Part shown: in pieces, positions 1 through 5,931 of the stretch
Numbering within the stretch: position 1 is the first letter of the stretch
Layout: every line of letters starts with the position of its first letter
NCBI GenBank assembly: GCA_016207365.1
Contig: JACQPU010000106.1
Span: forward strand, 1-5,931
DNA length: 5,931 nucleotides
Direction: 5' to 3'
From: Ignavibacteriales bacterium
GTDB lineage: Bacteria; Bacteroidota; Ignavibacteria; UBA10030
Notes under the pieces: model-generated
The model's input: only the letters and a program-made list of their open reading frames with translations
What the model was told of the DNA's origin: nothing
Database searches by the model: none
Position numbers and translations under genes: made by a program

Positions 1-1314
1 CAGCCGTTTGAACTTGACGTTCGCAAACCCGATCGTTCATCCCAGATCATCGTCACCGGGCCCCACGGCACTCGAGCGTACTCATTCGTTGAGGACTTTC
101 TGACAACGGCAACTTTGGACACAACGATCGCTACTCCCCCGGTTTTTGTCGGCTTTGCGGACACCCCGCGAACTCCCGAAGAAGAGACCGGCCTGACTGA
201 TCGCCTGGTGATTCTTTTCGCCGGTCAGCGAAGCACCGCCGCAGATTCAACCAGACCAAGAGACAGGCGTTCCTCGTTCAAAGGCTTTCAGAATGCAGCG
301 GCTCTTGTCGTCGTCGTTGACGAGGCCGAAGGAACCATGACGGATCTTCGACGATCACTTGCAGGATTTCTCGACAAAGGCTCATTTTCTCTCAAAGGGC
401 ATGTTCGAAAAACGGGAACCATTCCCACAGTCTATGTAAGCTCACAAGTCGGCACCGACCTCCTTTCCGAATTGGGAGCACCCGTCATCCAGCTCCGCCG
501 CACCGTTGCCACAGACTCGACGTTTAAGCCCGTGGAACTCAAACGCGTTACGATTTCCCTGAATCTTAAAACCCACCATGAAGTCAAAACCTCGGAGAAC
601 GTCGTCGGCCTGCTTGAGGGTTCTGATCCCGAACTGAAGCAGGAATATATCGTGCTGACCGCCCACTATGATCACGTTGGCGTTAATCCGGCTACCGGCG
701 ACATCTATAACGGGGCTGACGACGATGGGTCCGGAACCTCGATGATCCTTGAACTTGCCGAGGCTTTTGTGTCGAATCCTAAGAAGCCGAAACGCAGCAT
801 GCTCTTCATGACGGTGGCTGGCGAGGAAAAGGGGCTCCTCGGCTCGGCGTACTATACAGCGAATCCGCTCGTACCCCTCAACAAGACCATAGCCAACATC
901 AACATGGACATGATTGGACGAATCGACAAAAAACATCGCGAGTCGGCCTCTCCCTATGTCTATGTCATCGGCTCAGACAAGATCAGCACCGAGCTTGACA
1001 GTATCGTACAGGCTGCCAACAGGCAGACGGTGAATCTCGCATTGGACTATGAATACAACGACGACAACGATCCAAACCAATTCTACCGTCGTAGCGATCA
1101 TTACAACTTCGCCCGAAACGGAATTCCGATTGTGTTTTTCTTTACGGGTGTCCATGAGGACTACCATCAGCCGACCGACACCGTTGAAAAGATTGAGTTT
1201 AACCGGATGGTTCTCATCGGCAGGCTGATGTATACTACAACCTGGAAGGTTGCCCATCTTCCCCGAATGCTTCGCAAGGACGGCAAGCCCTCCGTTTATT
1301 CCGGCCGCCAGTGA
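1..1314 (+). CDS. M28-family zinc aminopeptidase with PA-like insert domain, 5'-truncated by the window edge
   Basis: The frame is open from base 1 to the TGA at 1312-1314 (437 codons), so the true start and any signal peptide lie outside the window. The TTG at 115 is not a credible start. The first half resembles a protease-associated (PA) domain: GLTDRLVILFAG, then a FKGFQNAAALVVVVDEAEG strand region, then IPTVYVSSQVGTDLL. The second half (about 590-1250) carries all five expected di-zinc ligands of family M28: His 664-666 in AHYDH, bridging Asp 718-720 in NGADDDGSG, Glu 826-828 in AGEEKG, Asp 907-909 in NMDMIGR and His 1165-1167 in DYHQPTDT. The catalytic Glu (823-825) and the Asp two residues after the first His (670-672) are also present, so the domain looks active. 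Family members remove N-terminal amino acids from peptides and are usually periplasmic or secreted; substrate and location here are inferred. The stop lies 1 nt before the biotin ligase ATG, suggesting cotranscription. Confidence 0.93.
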   Translation, partial: QPFELDVRKPDRSSQIIVTGPHGTRAYSFVEDFLTTATLDTTIATPPVFVGFADTPRTPEEETGLTDRLVILFAGQRSTAADSTRPRDRRSSFKGFQNAAALVVVVDEAEGTMTDLRRSLAGFLDKGSFSLKGHVRKTGTIPTVYVSSQVGTDLLSELGAPVIQLRRTVATDSTFKPVELKRVTISLNLKTHHEVKTSENVVGLLEGSDPELKQEYIVLTAHYDHVGVNPATGDIYNGADDDGSGTSMILELAEAFVSNPKKPKRSMLFMTVAGEEKGLLGSAYYTANPLVPLNKTIANINMDMIGRIDKKHRESASPYVYVIGSDKISTELDSIVQAANRQTVNLALDYEYNDDNDPNQFYRRSDHYNFARNGIPIVFFFTGVHEDYHQPTDTVEKIEFNRMVLIGRLMYTTTWKVAHLPRMLRKDGKPSVYSGRQ

Positions 1315-1315
1315 C

Positions 1316-2098
1316 ATGCTGTCAAAGGAACTCCTTCAGGAACGGCTGCATACGCGTCTTTTCGGCAGAAAACTGTTCGTGTTCGAGACGATCGATTCTA
1401 CGAACGCATGTGCCAAAACGCTGGCCCAGGCGGGAACCGGCGAAGGGGCCGTGGTGATTGCCGAGTACCAAAGCGAGGGAAAAGGAAGGCTCGGACGCCG
1501 ATGGCAGGCGGATCCGCATGAGAACCTTCTGTTTTCTGTCATTCTGCGCCCGTCGCTCCCACGGGCCTCAGCCGGTTTTCTCACTTTTTTCGCTTCAGTG
1601 GCCGTCGCCCGGGCAATTGACGATGCATGTGGATGTGCCACAGAGTGCAAATGGCCAAACGACCTGCTCCTCCACGGAAGAAAAATCTGTGGAATCCTCC
1701 TGGAAAATTCCATTGACGGCGGGGTCATTGATTATTCTGTTGTTGGAATCGGTCTCAACGTCAATCAAACGACGTTTCCGGAGTCCCTGGAGAGGCAGGC
1801 GGGATCGCTCCGCAGCATCCTGGGTCGACCTGTAGACCGGATTGAGCTTCTTGCGCGGATCCTGCAGTCCCTTGAGCAATCATATACGGACGTGAGGCAG
1901 GGCTCGTTTGAAAAGCTCCTCGCCGAATGGACCTCACGCTGCACGATGTTCGGGCGGGAAGTCACTGTCAATCAGGATGACGCCGTTGTGATCGGCAAGG
2001 CTGTAGGATTAAACGACGACGGTGGATTGCTTTTGCAGACCTCCTCGGGGCGGCGCACCATCTACGCCGGCGACATCTCGCTCACCCCAGCACCCTGA
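1316..2098 (+). CDS. birA: Biotin--[biotin carboxyl-carrier protein] ligase, single-function (no N-terminal HTH)
   Basis: This protein of 260 aa activates biotin with ATP to biotinyl-5'-AMP and attaches it to the lysine of a carrier protein such as the acetyl-CoA carboxylase BCCP, in the cytoplasm. Visible motifs are DSTN (27-30), the adenylate-binding loop EGKGRLGRRW (54-63, the GRGRRGRxW motif), KWPNDLLL (112-119), KICGILLE (123-130) and GIGLNVN (144-150). A C-terminal SH3-like domain (about 213-257) contains IGKAVGLNDDGGL and ends in AGDISL. It lacks the winged-helix domain of E. coli BirA, so it is a ligase only, not a bio-operon repressor; the symbol is used for the enzyme activity. The ATG at 1316 is chosen because homology begins just after it. 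An in-frame TTG at 1250 would add 22 residues lying inside the peptidase gene. No Shine-Dalgarno precedes the ATG, and the 1-nt gap suggests translational coupling to the upstream stop. Confidence 0.93.
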   Translation: MLSKELLQERLHTRLFGRKLFVFETIDSTNACAKTLAQAGTGEGAVVIAEYQSEGKGRLGRRWQADPHENLLFSVILRPSLPRASAGFLTFFASVAVARAIDDACGCATECKWPNDLLLHGRKICGILLENSIDGGVIDYSVVGIGLNVNQTTFPESLERQAGSLRSILGRPVDRIELLARILQSLEQSYTDVRQGSFEKLLAEWTSRCTMFGREVTVNQDDAVVIGKAVGLNDDGGLLLQTSSGRRTIYAGDISLTPAP

Positions 2099-2100
2099 CT

Positions 2101-2886
2101 ATGCTCCTTGCCATCGATATTGGGAACACTCATACGGTGTTCGGCGTGTTTGACGGCAAGCATCTCAAAGCCGATTGGCGCGTTTCAAGCAATCCTCTGC
2201 GCACGGAGGACGAAGCTGGAACCCAGCTTCAGCAGTTCCTCGCAGGGAGCGGCGTCCATTTCCCCTCGATTACCGATATCGGGATTTCCTCCGTCGTTCC
2301 GAACCTCACCGATATCTACGATCACATGGCCCGCAAGTACTTTGGCATTAAGCCGGTGATTATTGGATCTCACCTCGATCTCGGTATCGCGATACGATAC
2401 ACAGATCCCTCGGCAGTAGGAGCCGACAGGCTCTGCAATGCGATCGCCGGGTACGCCCGTTACGGAGGTCCTCTGATTATCGTCGACTTCGGGACCGCGA
2501 CAACCTATGACGTTGTAGGATCACAGGGAGACTATCTTGGGGGCGTTATTGCGCCGGGTATTGAAACATCAGCTGCCGACCTGCATCGACGAGCAGCCAA
2601 GCTCCCAAAGATTGAGCTTCACCTTCCCGCCTCAGTTCTTGGGGTGGACACAGTGTCAAGTATGCAGTCGGGAATTCTCTACGGCGCCATTGATGCGCTG
2701 GAAGGAATGATTGCGCGGCTCCAGAAGGATGTTGAGCAACGCGAAGGGAAAAAAGCTACAGTAATAGCCACCGGAGGATTCTCGGAATTCATCCGGGCAC
2801 AGACAACAGTCATTTCGGCTTGTGAGCCGGCTCTCGTCCTCGATGGCGTGCGCAGAATTGTCAGCCGCGTCCGCGCCCGGGCCTAA
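2101..2886 (+). CDS. coaX: Type III pantothenate kinase
   Basis: This 261-aa enzyme phosphorylates pantothenate to 4'-phosphopantothenate, the first committed step of coenzyme A synthesis, in the cytoplasm. It belongs to the ASKHA fold. The N-terminal phosphate-binding motif is DIGNTHTVFGVF (6-17). GADR (107-110) holds the conserved Asp109 expected to act as catalytic base, DFGTATT (129-135) is the second phosphate motif, and GGVIAPGI (147-154), MQSGILYG (188-195) and ATGGFSEFI (223-231) follow in the usual order. Length is normal for the family. Type III enzymes are generally not feedback-inhibited by CoA (family knowledge). The ATG lies 2 nt after the biotin ligase stop with no Shine-Dalgarno, so translation probably reinitiates from the upstream gene. 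A ligase/coaX neighbourhood is familiar in bacteria. The TAA stop (2884-2886) overlaps the stop of the convergent response-regulator gene. Confidence 0.96.
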   Translation: MLLAIDIGNTHTVFGVFDGKHLKADWRVSSNPLRTEDEAGTQLQQFLAGSGVHFPSITDIGISSVVPNLTDIYDHMARKYFGIKPVIIGSHLDLGIAIRYTDPSAVGADRLCNAIAGYARYGGPLIIVDFGTATTYDVVGSQGDYLGGVIAPGIETSAADLHRRAAKLPKIELHLPASVLGVDTVSSMQSGILYGAIDALEGMIARLQKDVEQREGKKATVIATGGFSEFIRAQTTVISACEPALVLDGVRRIVSRVRARA

Positions 2887-2911
2887 CCATCCCCCTCCCC
2901 CTTCATTCCCC
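2883..2911. other. Convergent gene junction with overlapping stops and a C/G-run tract
   Basis: The plus-strand TAA of coaX (2884-2886) and the minus-strand TAG of the response regulator (2885-2883) share bases, so there is no space for a dedicated terminator. Immediately beyond, the plus strand has C runs at 2891-2895, 2897-2901 and 2908-2911. The minus-strand transcript therefore ends its coding region with GGGG, GGGGG and GGGGG runs encoding the Gly/Glu-rich tail. The run pattern is compatible with a two-layer G-quadruplex, which is speculative. Confidence 0.6.
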
Positions 2912-3653
2912 GGATCCTGTGTTCGAGCTCTTTCTCTATCTCCTCGATCGCCGAAGACATCTCATGCCTCGCATACACCAGCTGATAGAGGCTCAGCAAT
3001 ACCCCGATCCCGGACTCCAGGACGTTCACATGTTTCTTCAATTCTCTGAAGACAGTCTGCAGTCTTTTTCGCGTCGGACCTTCCTCAACATTCTCAAGGG
3101 CACCGCGGGCTTGAATCTCCAGTTCGACTGCGATATCTGCCAGCGCTGAATTCAGCGCCGGTGTAATGGCGTTTAAAACGCTCCGGACGCGTTCCGTTGC
3201 CTCTTCGTTCAGGAGAATCTCCTTGGCCTGTTCCTCCTCCTGCTCGCGCCCCACGCGGAACATGTGCCGCTCGCGCGTAGCATCTACCAGGGCTCCCAGA
3301 TGAGGAATGTCGATGTTTTCCTTCCGAAGATAGTCGTAAGCCCCAAGTTTCATCGCTTCCACCGCAACGGCCTCATTGCCGGCCCCCGTGAGCACCACCA
3401 CCGGAATCCTTATGCCTTCATCATTCATGCTTTGCAGGACCTCAAGTCCCGACATGCCAGGCATAAAATAATCCAGAAAGATCACATCGAAGAATGCCCG
3501 GCCGCTGCGCAGGATCTCCAGCGCCTCGAAGCCGGAAGCCGCTGCCACCACCCGGTGGTTGAACTCGTCCTGCATGACACTGGCGAAAAAGCGGCGGAAT
3601 TCCTCGTTGTCATCTACAAGAAGGATATTTGCTTGCGAGGAAATAGTCTGCAT
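2883..3653 (-). CDS. Response-regulator receiver protein with a helical, non-DNA-binding C-terminal half
   Basis: Residues about 8-125 of this 256-aa protein are a CheY-like receiver with a full set of phosphorylation residues: acidic pair D14/D15, phosphoacceptor D61 in FLDYFMPGMSG, T89 in VVLTG, and K111 in YDYLRK. It should therefore accept a phosphoryl group from a histidine kinase not present in the window. The remainder (about 130-256) is predicted by eye to be all helical, with charged coiled-coil-like stretches near 136-158 and 231-250. No HTH, GGDEF, EAL, ATPase or other known output domain is recognisable. Residues 160-225 resemble the two-helix DHp hairpin of histidine kinases, with Pro165 where the phospho-accepting His would be (inference from pattern, no alignment run). 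The start is fixed by an in-frame TAG at 3657-3659, two codons upstream. It lies 58 nt after nuoN on the same strand and may be read as the last gene of the complex I operon. Its TAG stop overlaps the coaX stop. Confidence 0.9.
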   Translation of the reverse strand: MQTISSQANILLVDDNEEFRRFFASVMQDEFNHRVVAAASGFEALEILRSGRAFFDVIFLDYFMPGMSGLEVLQSMNDEGIRIPVVVLTGAGNEAVAVEAMKLGAYDYLRKENIDIPHLGALVDATRERHMFRVGREQEEEQAKEILLNEEATERVRSVLNAITPALNSALADIAVELEIQARGALENVEEGPTRKRLQTVFRELKKHVNVLESGIGVLLSLYQLVYARHEMSSAIEEIEKELEHRIRGMKGEGDG

Positions 3654-3711
3654 ACGCTATGATGTCGTCCTCAAGAACAAGGTAGGATACGAGGGACTTC
3701 GGTGCTGTGCG
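3654..3711 (-). other. The only real intergenic gap: nuoN to response regulator, 58 nt
   Basis: It contains one arm of the inverted repeat, a partial GTCCCTC/GAGGAC complementarity without a T-run, and the weak GAGGA site. I see no convincing -35/-10 pair, no Bacteroidota-type TTTG promoter and no intrinsic terminator. Read-through from the nuo operon is therefore the simplest expression route. Confidence 0.6.
3668..3672 (-). promoter_or_regulatory. Weak candidate ribosome binding site of the response-regulator gene
   Basis: GAGGA on the minus strand lies 14 nt before the ATG at 3653. This spacing is longer than optimal, so initiation may be weak or Shine-Dalgarno-independent. No better site occurs in the 58-nt gap after nuoN. 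Confidence 0.3.
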
Positions 3712-3721
3712 TTATCGCACA
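3706..3721. promoter_or_regulatory. Perfect inverted repeat around the nuoN stop codon (operator-like or hairpin)
   Basis: Read on the minus strand this is TGTGCG-ATAA-CGCACA: two perfect 6-nt arms around a 4-nt centre, with the nuoN TAA stop beginning in the centre (3714-3712). Beyond one mismatch, two more pairs are possible. The spacing, TGTG-N8-CACA over 16 bp, is that of CRP/FNR-family operators (TGTGA-N6-TCACA), with one base changed in each half. Its centre is about 60 bp upstream of the response-regulator ATG. No U-tract follows, so it is not a standard intrinsic terminator. It could be an operator, an mRNA hairpin protecting the nuo 3' end, or chance: by simple counting, an exact 6+4+6 palindrome is expected about once in a window this size. 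Confidence 0.35.
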
Positions 3722-5211
3722 CCAAACATCAGCACCGACGCGTTTGCCCAGTCGACGAGTGGAGCGAAGTAAAGGCCAAGAAGAAGCGTGGGAAGCAGAA
3801 GCACCAGCAGCAACGCAACCTGAGGAACACTGAACTTCAGCGGCCCAGAATCCTTTTCGGGATCGCGCAAAAACATGTTCCGCAGGACACGGATGTAATA
3901 GTAGAGTGAGACGACACTGTTTAACGCTCCGACAATGGCCAGCCAGATCCATCGCGCATCGAGGAGCGCTACAAAGAGGTACAACTTACCGATGAACCCC
4001 GCCGTGGGCGGGAGCCCGGTGAGCGAAATGAAGAAAACGACCATGGCAACACCGATAAGAGGCGACCGATATCCAAGGCCCTTATAAGAATCGATATCCT
4101 CGCTTCCTGTCTTATTGGCCACCATCATCACAACCAGAAAGGCGCCGAGGTTCATAAACAAATATACGACGAAATAGATCAGCACCGCCGCAATGCCTTT
4201 GTCGCTCAACACAACAACGCCCATCAGCATGTACCCTGCATGGGCAATGCTCGAGTAGGCGAGGAGTCGTTTCAGATTGTTCTGCCAGACTGCAACGAGG
4301 TTACCCAAGGTCATTGTAAGGACGGAGAGGACTGCAAAAAGGTTGTTCCATTCGAACCCCTGAAGAGACGCCCACATCCCCTCGGGAAGATCGAGGACGC
4401 TGGAATCAATGAAAGAAACCTTGAAGAACCGGATCATCATGGCAAACCCCGCCGCCTTCGAGGCAACAGAAAGAAAGGCCGTGATCGTGACGGGAGCGCC
4501 CTCGTACACATCGGGCGTCCAGAAATGGAAGGGAACCGCAGAAATCTTATAACCAAATCCCGCTATAATGAGAATGCTTGCAACGAGGAGGGCAATCTCA
4601 TTGACCTCACCGCCGCTGAGGGCTTTGTTGACTCCATAGATATCCGTGGCCCCTGTAAGGCCGTACAGTATCGACACCCCGTACAGCATCAACCCACTCG
4701 AGAGCGCTCCGTAGATGATGTACTTGAGCGACGCCTCGCTCGAATCTCCTGCATCCTTTGTATAGCCGGCAAGCACGTACGACGTCAGACTGGCAAGCTC
4801 CAGCGCGAGGATCATCATCAACAGATTCGCGGCTCCTGCCATCAGGTACATTCCGAGCGTCAACGCAAGCAGTAACGAGTAATACTCACCACGGTAGCGC
4901 GCGGCTGATCGCACTTCAGCTGAAAACAATGAGAAGAGAATAATAAGAATGGATGAGCACGCGATAACAGTCTTGAAGAACACCGAAAACGGATCGACAA
5001 CCATCATTCCAGAAAAAATCGGTTGAGAGACGCCGGATTGTTCGAGGACGAAAAAAAGAGAAACGCCAACACCGAGAAGCGCCGAAACGGGAATCGCCAC
5101 GTGCCCTTGTTTCCGGACGATCAGGCTCACAAGAATCGTAAGGCAGAAAGCAACCGCGAGAGCGGCCTCAGGCAGGAATTGCGAAAGACTATGCAGGATT
5201 TGTTCAACCAT
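3712..5211 (-). CDS. nuoN: NADH-quinone oxidoreductase subunit N
   Basis: This is a complete 499-aa antiporter-like membrane subunit of respiratory complex I, one of those that pump protons while electrons pass from NADH to quinone. Nearly the whole chain is hydrophobic, consistent with the family's 14 transmembrane helices. Expected charged residues in the membrane are present: E138 in ALELASLTSYVLAGY, K222 in GYKISAVPFHFWTPDVYEGA, K252 in SVASKAAGFA, K314 in NNLKRLLAYSSIAHAGY, and K409 in GFIGKLYLF. A lysine at this last position is typical of NuoN, where NuoM has glutamate. Length is close to the usual 480-500 aa. The ATG at 5211 is the first possible start: an in-frame TAG lies at 5242-5244 with no start codon between, and GGGGAG sits 11 nt upstream. 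It follows nuoM by 16 nt, the standard order at the end of a nuo operon. A perfect inverted repeat surrounds its TAA stop. Confidence 0.97.
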   Translation of the reverse strand: MVEQILHSLSQFLPEAALAVAFCLTILVSLIVRKQGHVAIPVSALLGVGVSLFFVLEQSGVSQPIFSGMMVVDPFSVFFKTVIACSSILIILFSLFSAEVRSAARYRGEYYSLLLALTLGMYLMAGAANLLMMILALELASLTSYVLAGYTKDAGDSSEASLKYIIYGALSSGLMLYGVSILYGLTGATDIYGVNKALSGGEVNEIALLVASILIIAGFGYKISAVPFHFWTPDVYEGAPVTITAFLSVASKAAGFAMMIRFFKVSFIDSSVLDLPEGMWASLQGFEWNNLFAVLSVLTMTLGNLVAVWQNNLKRLLAYSSIAHAGYMLMGVVVLSDKGIAAVLIYFVVYLFMNLGAFLVVMMVANKTGSEDIDSYKGLGYRSPLIGVAMVVFFISLTGLPPTAGFIGKLYLFVALLDARWIWLAIVGALNSVVSLYYYIRVLRNMFLRDPEKDSGPLKFSVPQVALLLVLLLPTLLLGLYFAPLVDWANASVLMFGVR

Positions 5212-5222
5212 GGCCGCTTCGG

Positions 5223-5228
5223 CTCCCC
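5223..5228 (-). promoter_or_regulatory. Ribosome binding site of nuoN
   Basis: On the minus strand the sequence TAGGGGAGCC overlaps the nuoM TAG stop and places GGGGAG 11 nt before the nuoN ATG. The spacer contains a small hairpin, GCCG-AAG-CGGC (5213-5223), whose upstream arm shares one base with the site and which could shorten the effective spacing. This is the clearest Shine-Dalgarno candidate in the window; the biotin ligase and coaX starts have none. Confidence 0.5.
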
Positions 5229-5931
5229 TATGGCACCATCGCTACAGATTCGCCTGTTGAAACAACATTGACGAGGTGGTTCAAGGATGTCGTCAGCAGG
5301 TCCAGCAGAAGCGAGGGATAAATGCCGAGCACAATGACGATGATTCCCAGAGGTACCAGCGTGAACATCTCTCTTCCGTTGATGTCCGGAAGCCCGGCCC
5401 ACTTGTCATTTGGCTTGCCGAGGAAAACACGCTGAATTGTCCACAACATGTAGGCCGCCGTCAGGACAATCCCGAGGGTCGAAGCAATCGTGATAATTCT
5501 GTGCGTCTGGAATGCTCCAAGGAAGGAAAACGCCTCCGAAACAAATCCACTGAGCCCTGGAAGTCCCAGCGCGGCAAAAAAGGCAACCATCATGATGCCC
5601 GTGTATTTCGGCATCGTAAGTGCCAAACCACCAAACGCATCGAGATCACGCGTATGCGCCCGGTCATAAATGACGCCGACAATCAAGAAGAGCATAGCGG
5701 TAATTGTTCCGTGATTGAACATTTGGAACACAGCGCCCACCATCCCCTGCGTGTTCAAGGCAGCCATGCCAAGGAGCACGACTCCCATATGGCTAATGCT
5801 CGAATAGGCAATCAGCTTCTTGAAATCCTGTTGTGCCATGGCACACAGTGCGCCGTACACAATGTTGATGAACGCCACAATGGCCAGGGGCACTGCATAG
5901 GCCTGGGCGATATCCGGAAACATCGGATAAC
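5228..5931 (-). CDS. nuoM: NADH-quinone oxidoreductase subunit M, C-terminal part (5' end beyond the window)
   Basis: The reading frame enters at base 5931 and ends at TAG 5228-5230, giving about the last 234 residues of a protein that is normally near 500 aa. It is the second antiporter-like proton-pumping subunit of complex I in the cytoplasmic membrane. Counting from the Met at 5923, visible NuoM features are FKKLIAYSSISHMGVVLLG (34-52), MFNHGTITAMLFLIVG (68-83), YDRAHTRDLDAFGGL (86-100), and LGLPGLSGFVSEAFSFLGAF (119-138), where E130 is the TM12 glutamate that distinguishes NuoM from NuoL and NuoN. A cytoplasmic loop with LPDINGRE (178-185) precedes the last helix; I associate that loop with FCB-group complex I. 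The Met at 5923 is internal (preceded by in-frame Tyr-Pro), not a start. The N-terminal half, with the first proton-channel glutamate and lysine, cannot be seen. Confidence 0.96.
   Translation of the reverse strand, partial: YPMFPDIAQAYAVPLAIVAFINIVYGALCAMAQQDFKKLIAYSSISHMGVVLLGMAALNTQGMVGAVFQMFNHGTITAMLFLIVGVIYDRAHTRDLDAFGGLALTMPKYTGIMMVAFFAALGLPGLSGFVSEAFSFLGAFQTHRIITIASTLGIVLTAAYMLWTIQRVFLGKPNDKWAGLPDINGREMFTLVPLGIIVIVLGIYPSLLLDLLTTSLNHLVNVVSTGESVAMVP

Noticed and set aside
115..117. TTG as the start of the M28 peptidase
   Set aside because: The same frame is open and protein-like all the way to base 1, and the domain is already under way, so the gene is cut by the window edge.
442..936. 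Minus-strand open frame (164 codons) inside the M28 peptidase
   Set aside because: The plus strand encodes conserved metal-binding motifs across the same bases; the antisense translation shows no family resemblance.
1250..1315. Upstream TTG start that would extend the biotin ligase by 22 residues
   Set aside because: The extension overlaps the peptidase coding end, the purine run GGAAGG abuts the TTG with no spacing, and family similarity begins after the ATG at 1316.
2875..2882. GCCCGGGC palindrome at the coaX 3' end as a terminator
   Set aside because: The 8-bp self-complementary sequence has no loop and no following T-run, so it cannot form an intrinsic terminator hairpin.
3264..3662. 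Plus-strand open frame (132 codons) opposite the response regulator
   Set aside because: It covers the receiver domain on the other strand, where D14/D15, D61, T89 and K111 are clearly coded; the antisense product has no recognisable features.
4240..4875. Long plus-strand open frame (211 codons) antisense to nuoN
   Set aside because: It lies wholly inside nuoN, its translation is highly charged and low in hydrophobic structure with no recognisable family, and it mirrors codon bias of the real gene.
4240..5815. Similar stretches in nuoN (around 4240-4265) and nuoM (around 5790-5815) as a DNA repeat
   Set aside because: Both encode the conserved KxLIAYSS/KRLLAYSS helix of homologous antiporter-like subunits; the similarity reflects ancient paralogy, not a mobile or recent repeat.
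1..5931. Search for tRNA or rRNA genes, CRISPR arrays, insertion sequences, attachment sites and toxin-antitoxin or phage genes
   Set aside because: The window is filled by six recognisable coding regions with one 58-nt gap; no direct-repeat array, transposase, cloverleaf or attachment site was seen by eye.

Overview
The window holds six protein-coding genes and almost no intergenic DNA. Base composition, judged by eye, is a little over half G+C. The genes are a secreted-type M28 peptidase, a single-domain biotin ligase, a type III pantothenate kinase and complex I subunits M and N. Several gene starts lack a Shine-Dalgarno sequence. Together these suggest a Gram-negative bacterium of the Bacteroidota/Chlorobiota/Ignavibacteriota (FCB) neighbourhood. 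That placement is an inference from protein style and is only moderately secure.

Layout. Bases 1-2886 are a rightward, tightly packed gene set: the 3' part of an M28 zinc aminopeptidase with a PA-like domain, then after 1 nt a biotin-protein ligase, then after 2 nt a type III pantothenate kinase (coaX). Bases 2883-5931 are read leftward: the 3' part of nuoM, then after 16 nt a complete nuoN, then after a 58-nt gap a response-regulator-like gene. The two sets converge tail to tail, and their stop codons overlap at 2883-2886.

Function. The rightward genes serve coenzyme and cofactor metabolism (protein biotinylation; the first step from pantothenate to CoA), preceded by a hydrolase that is probably exported. 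The leftward set is the distal end of a complex I (NADH:quinone oxidoreductase) operon encoding two antiporter-like proton-pumping subunits. It ends with a receiver-domain protein that has no DNA-binding or enzymatic output domain.

Most of the window is ordinary housekeeping DNA, and I see no mobile element, CRISPR array, RNA gene or defence system. The parts worth a second look are the response regulator, whose C-terminal half looks like a histidine-kinase dimerisation hairpin that has lost its histidine; a perfect TGTGCG-ATAA-CGCACA inverted repeat at the nuoN stop upstream of it; and the terminator-less, G-rich junction where the two gene sets collide.
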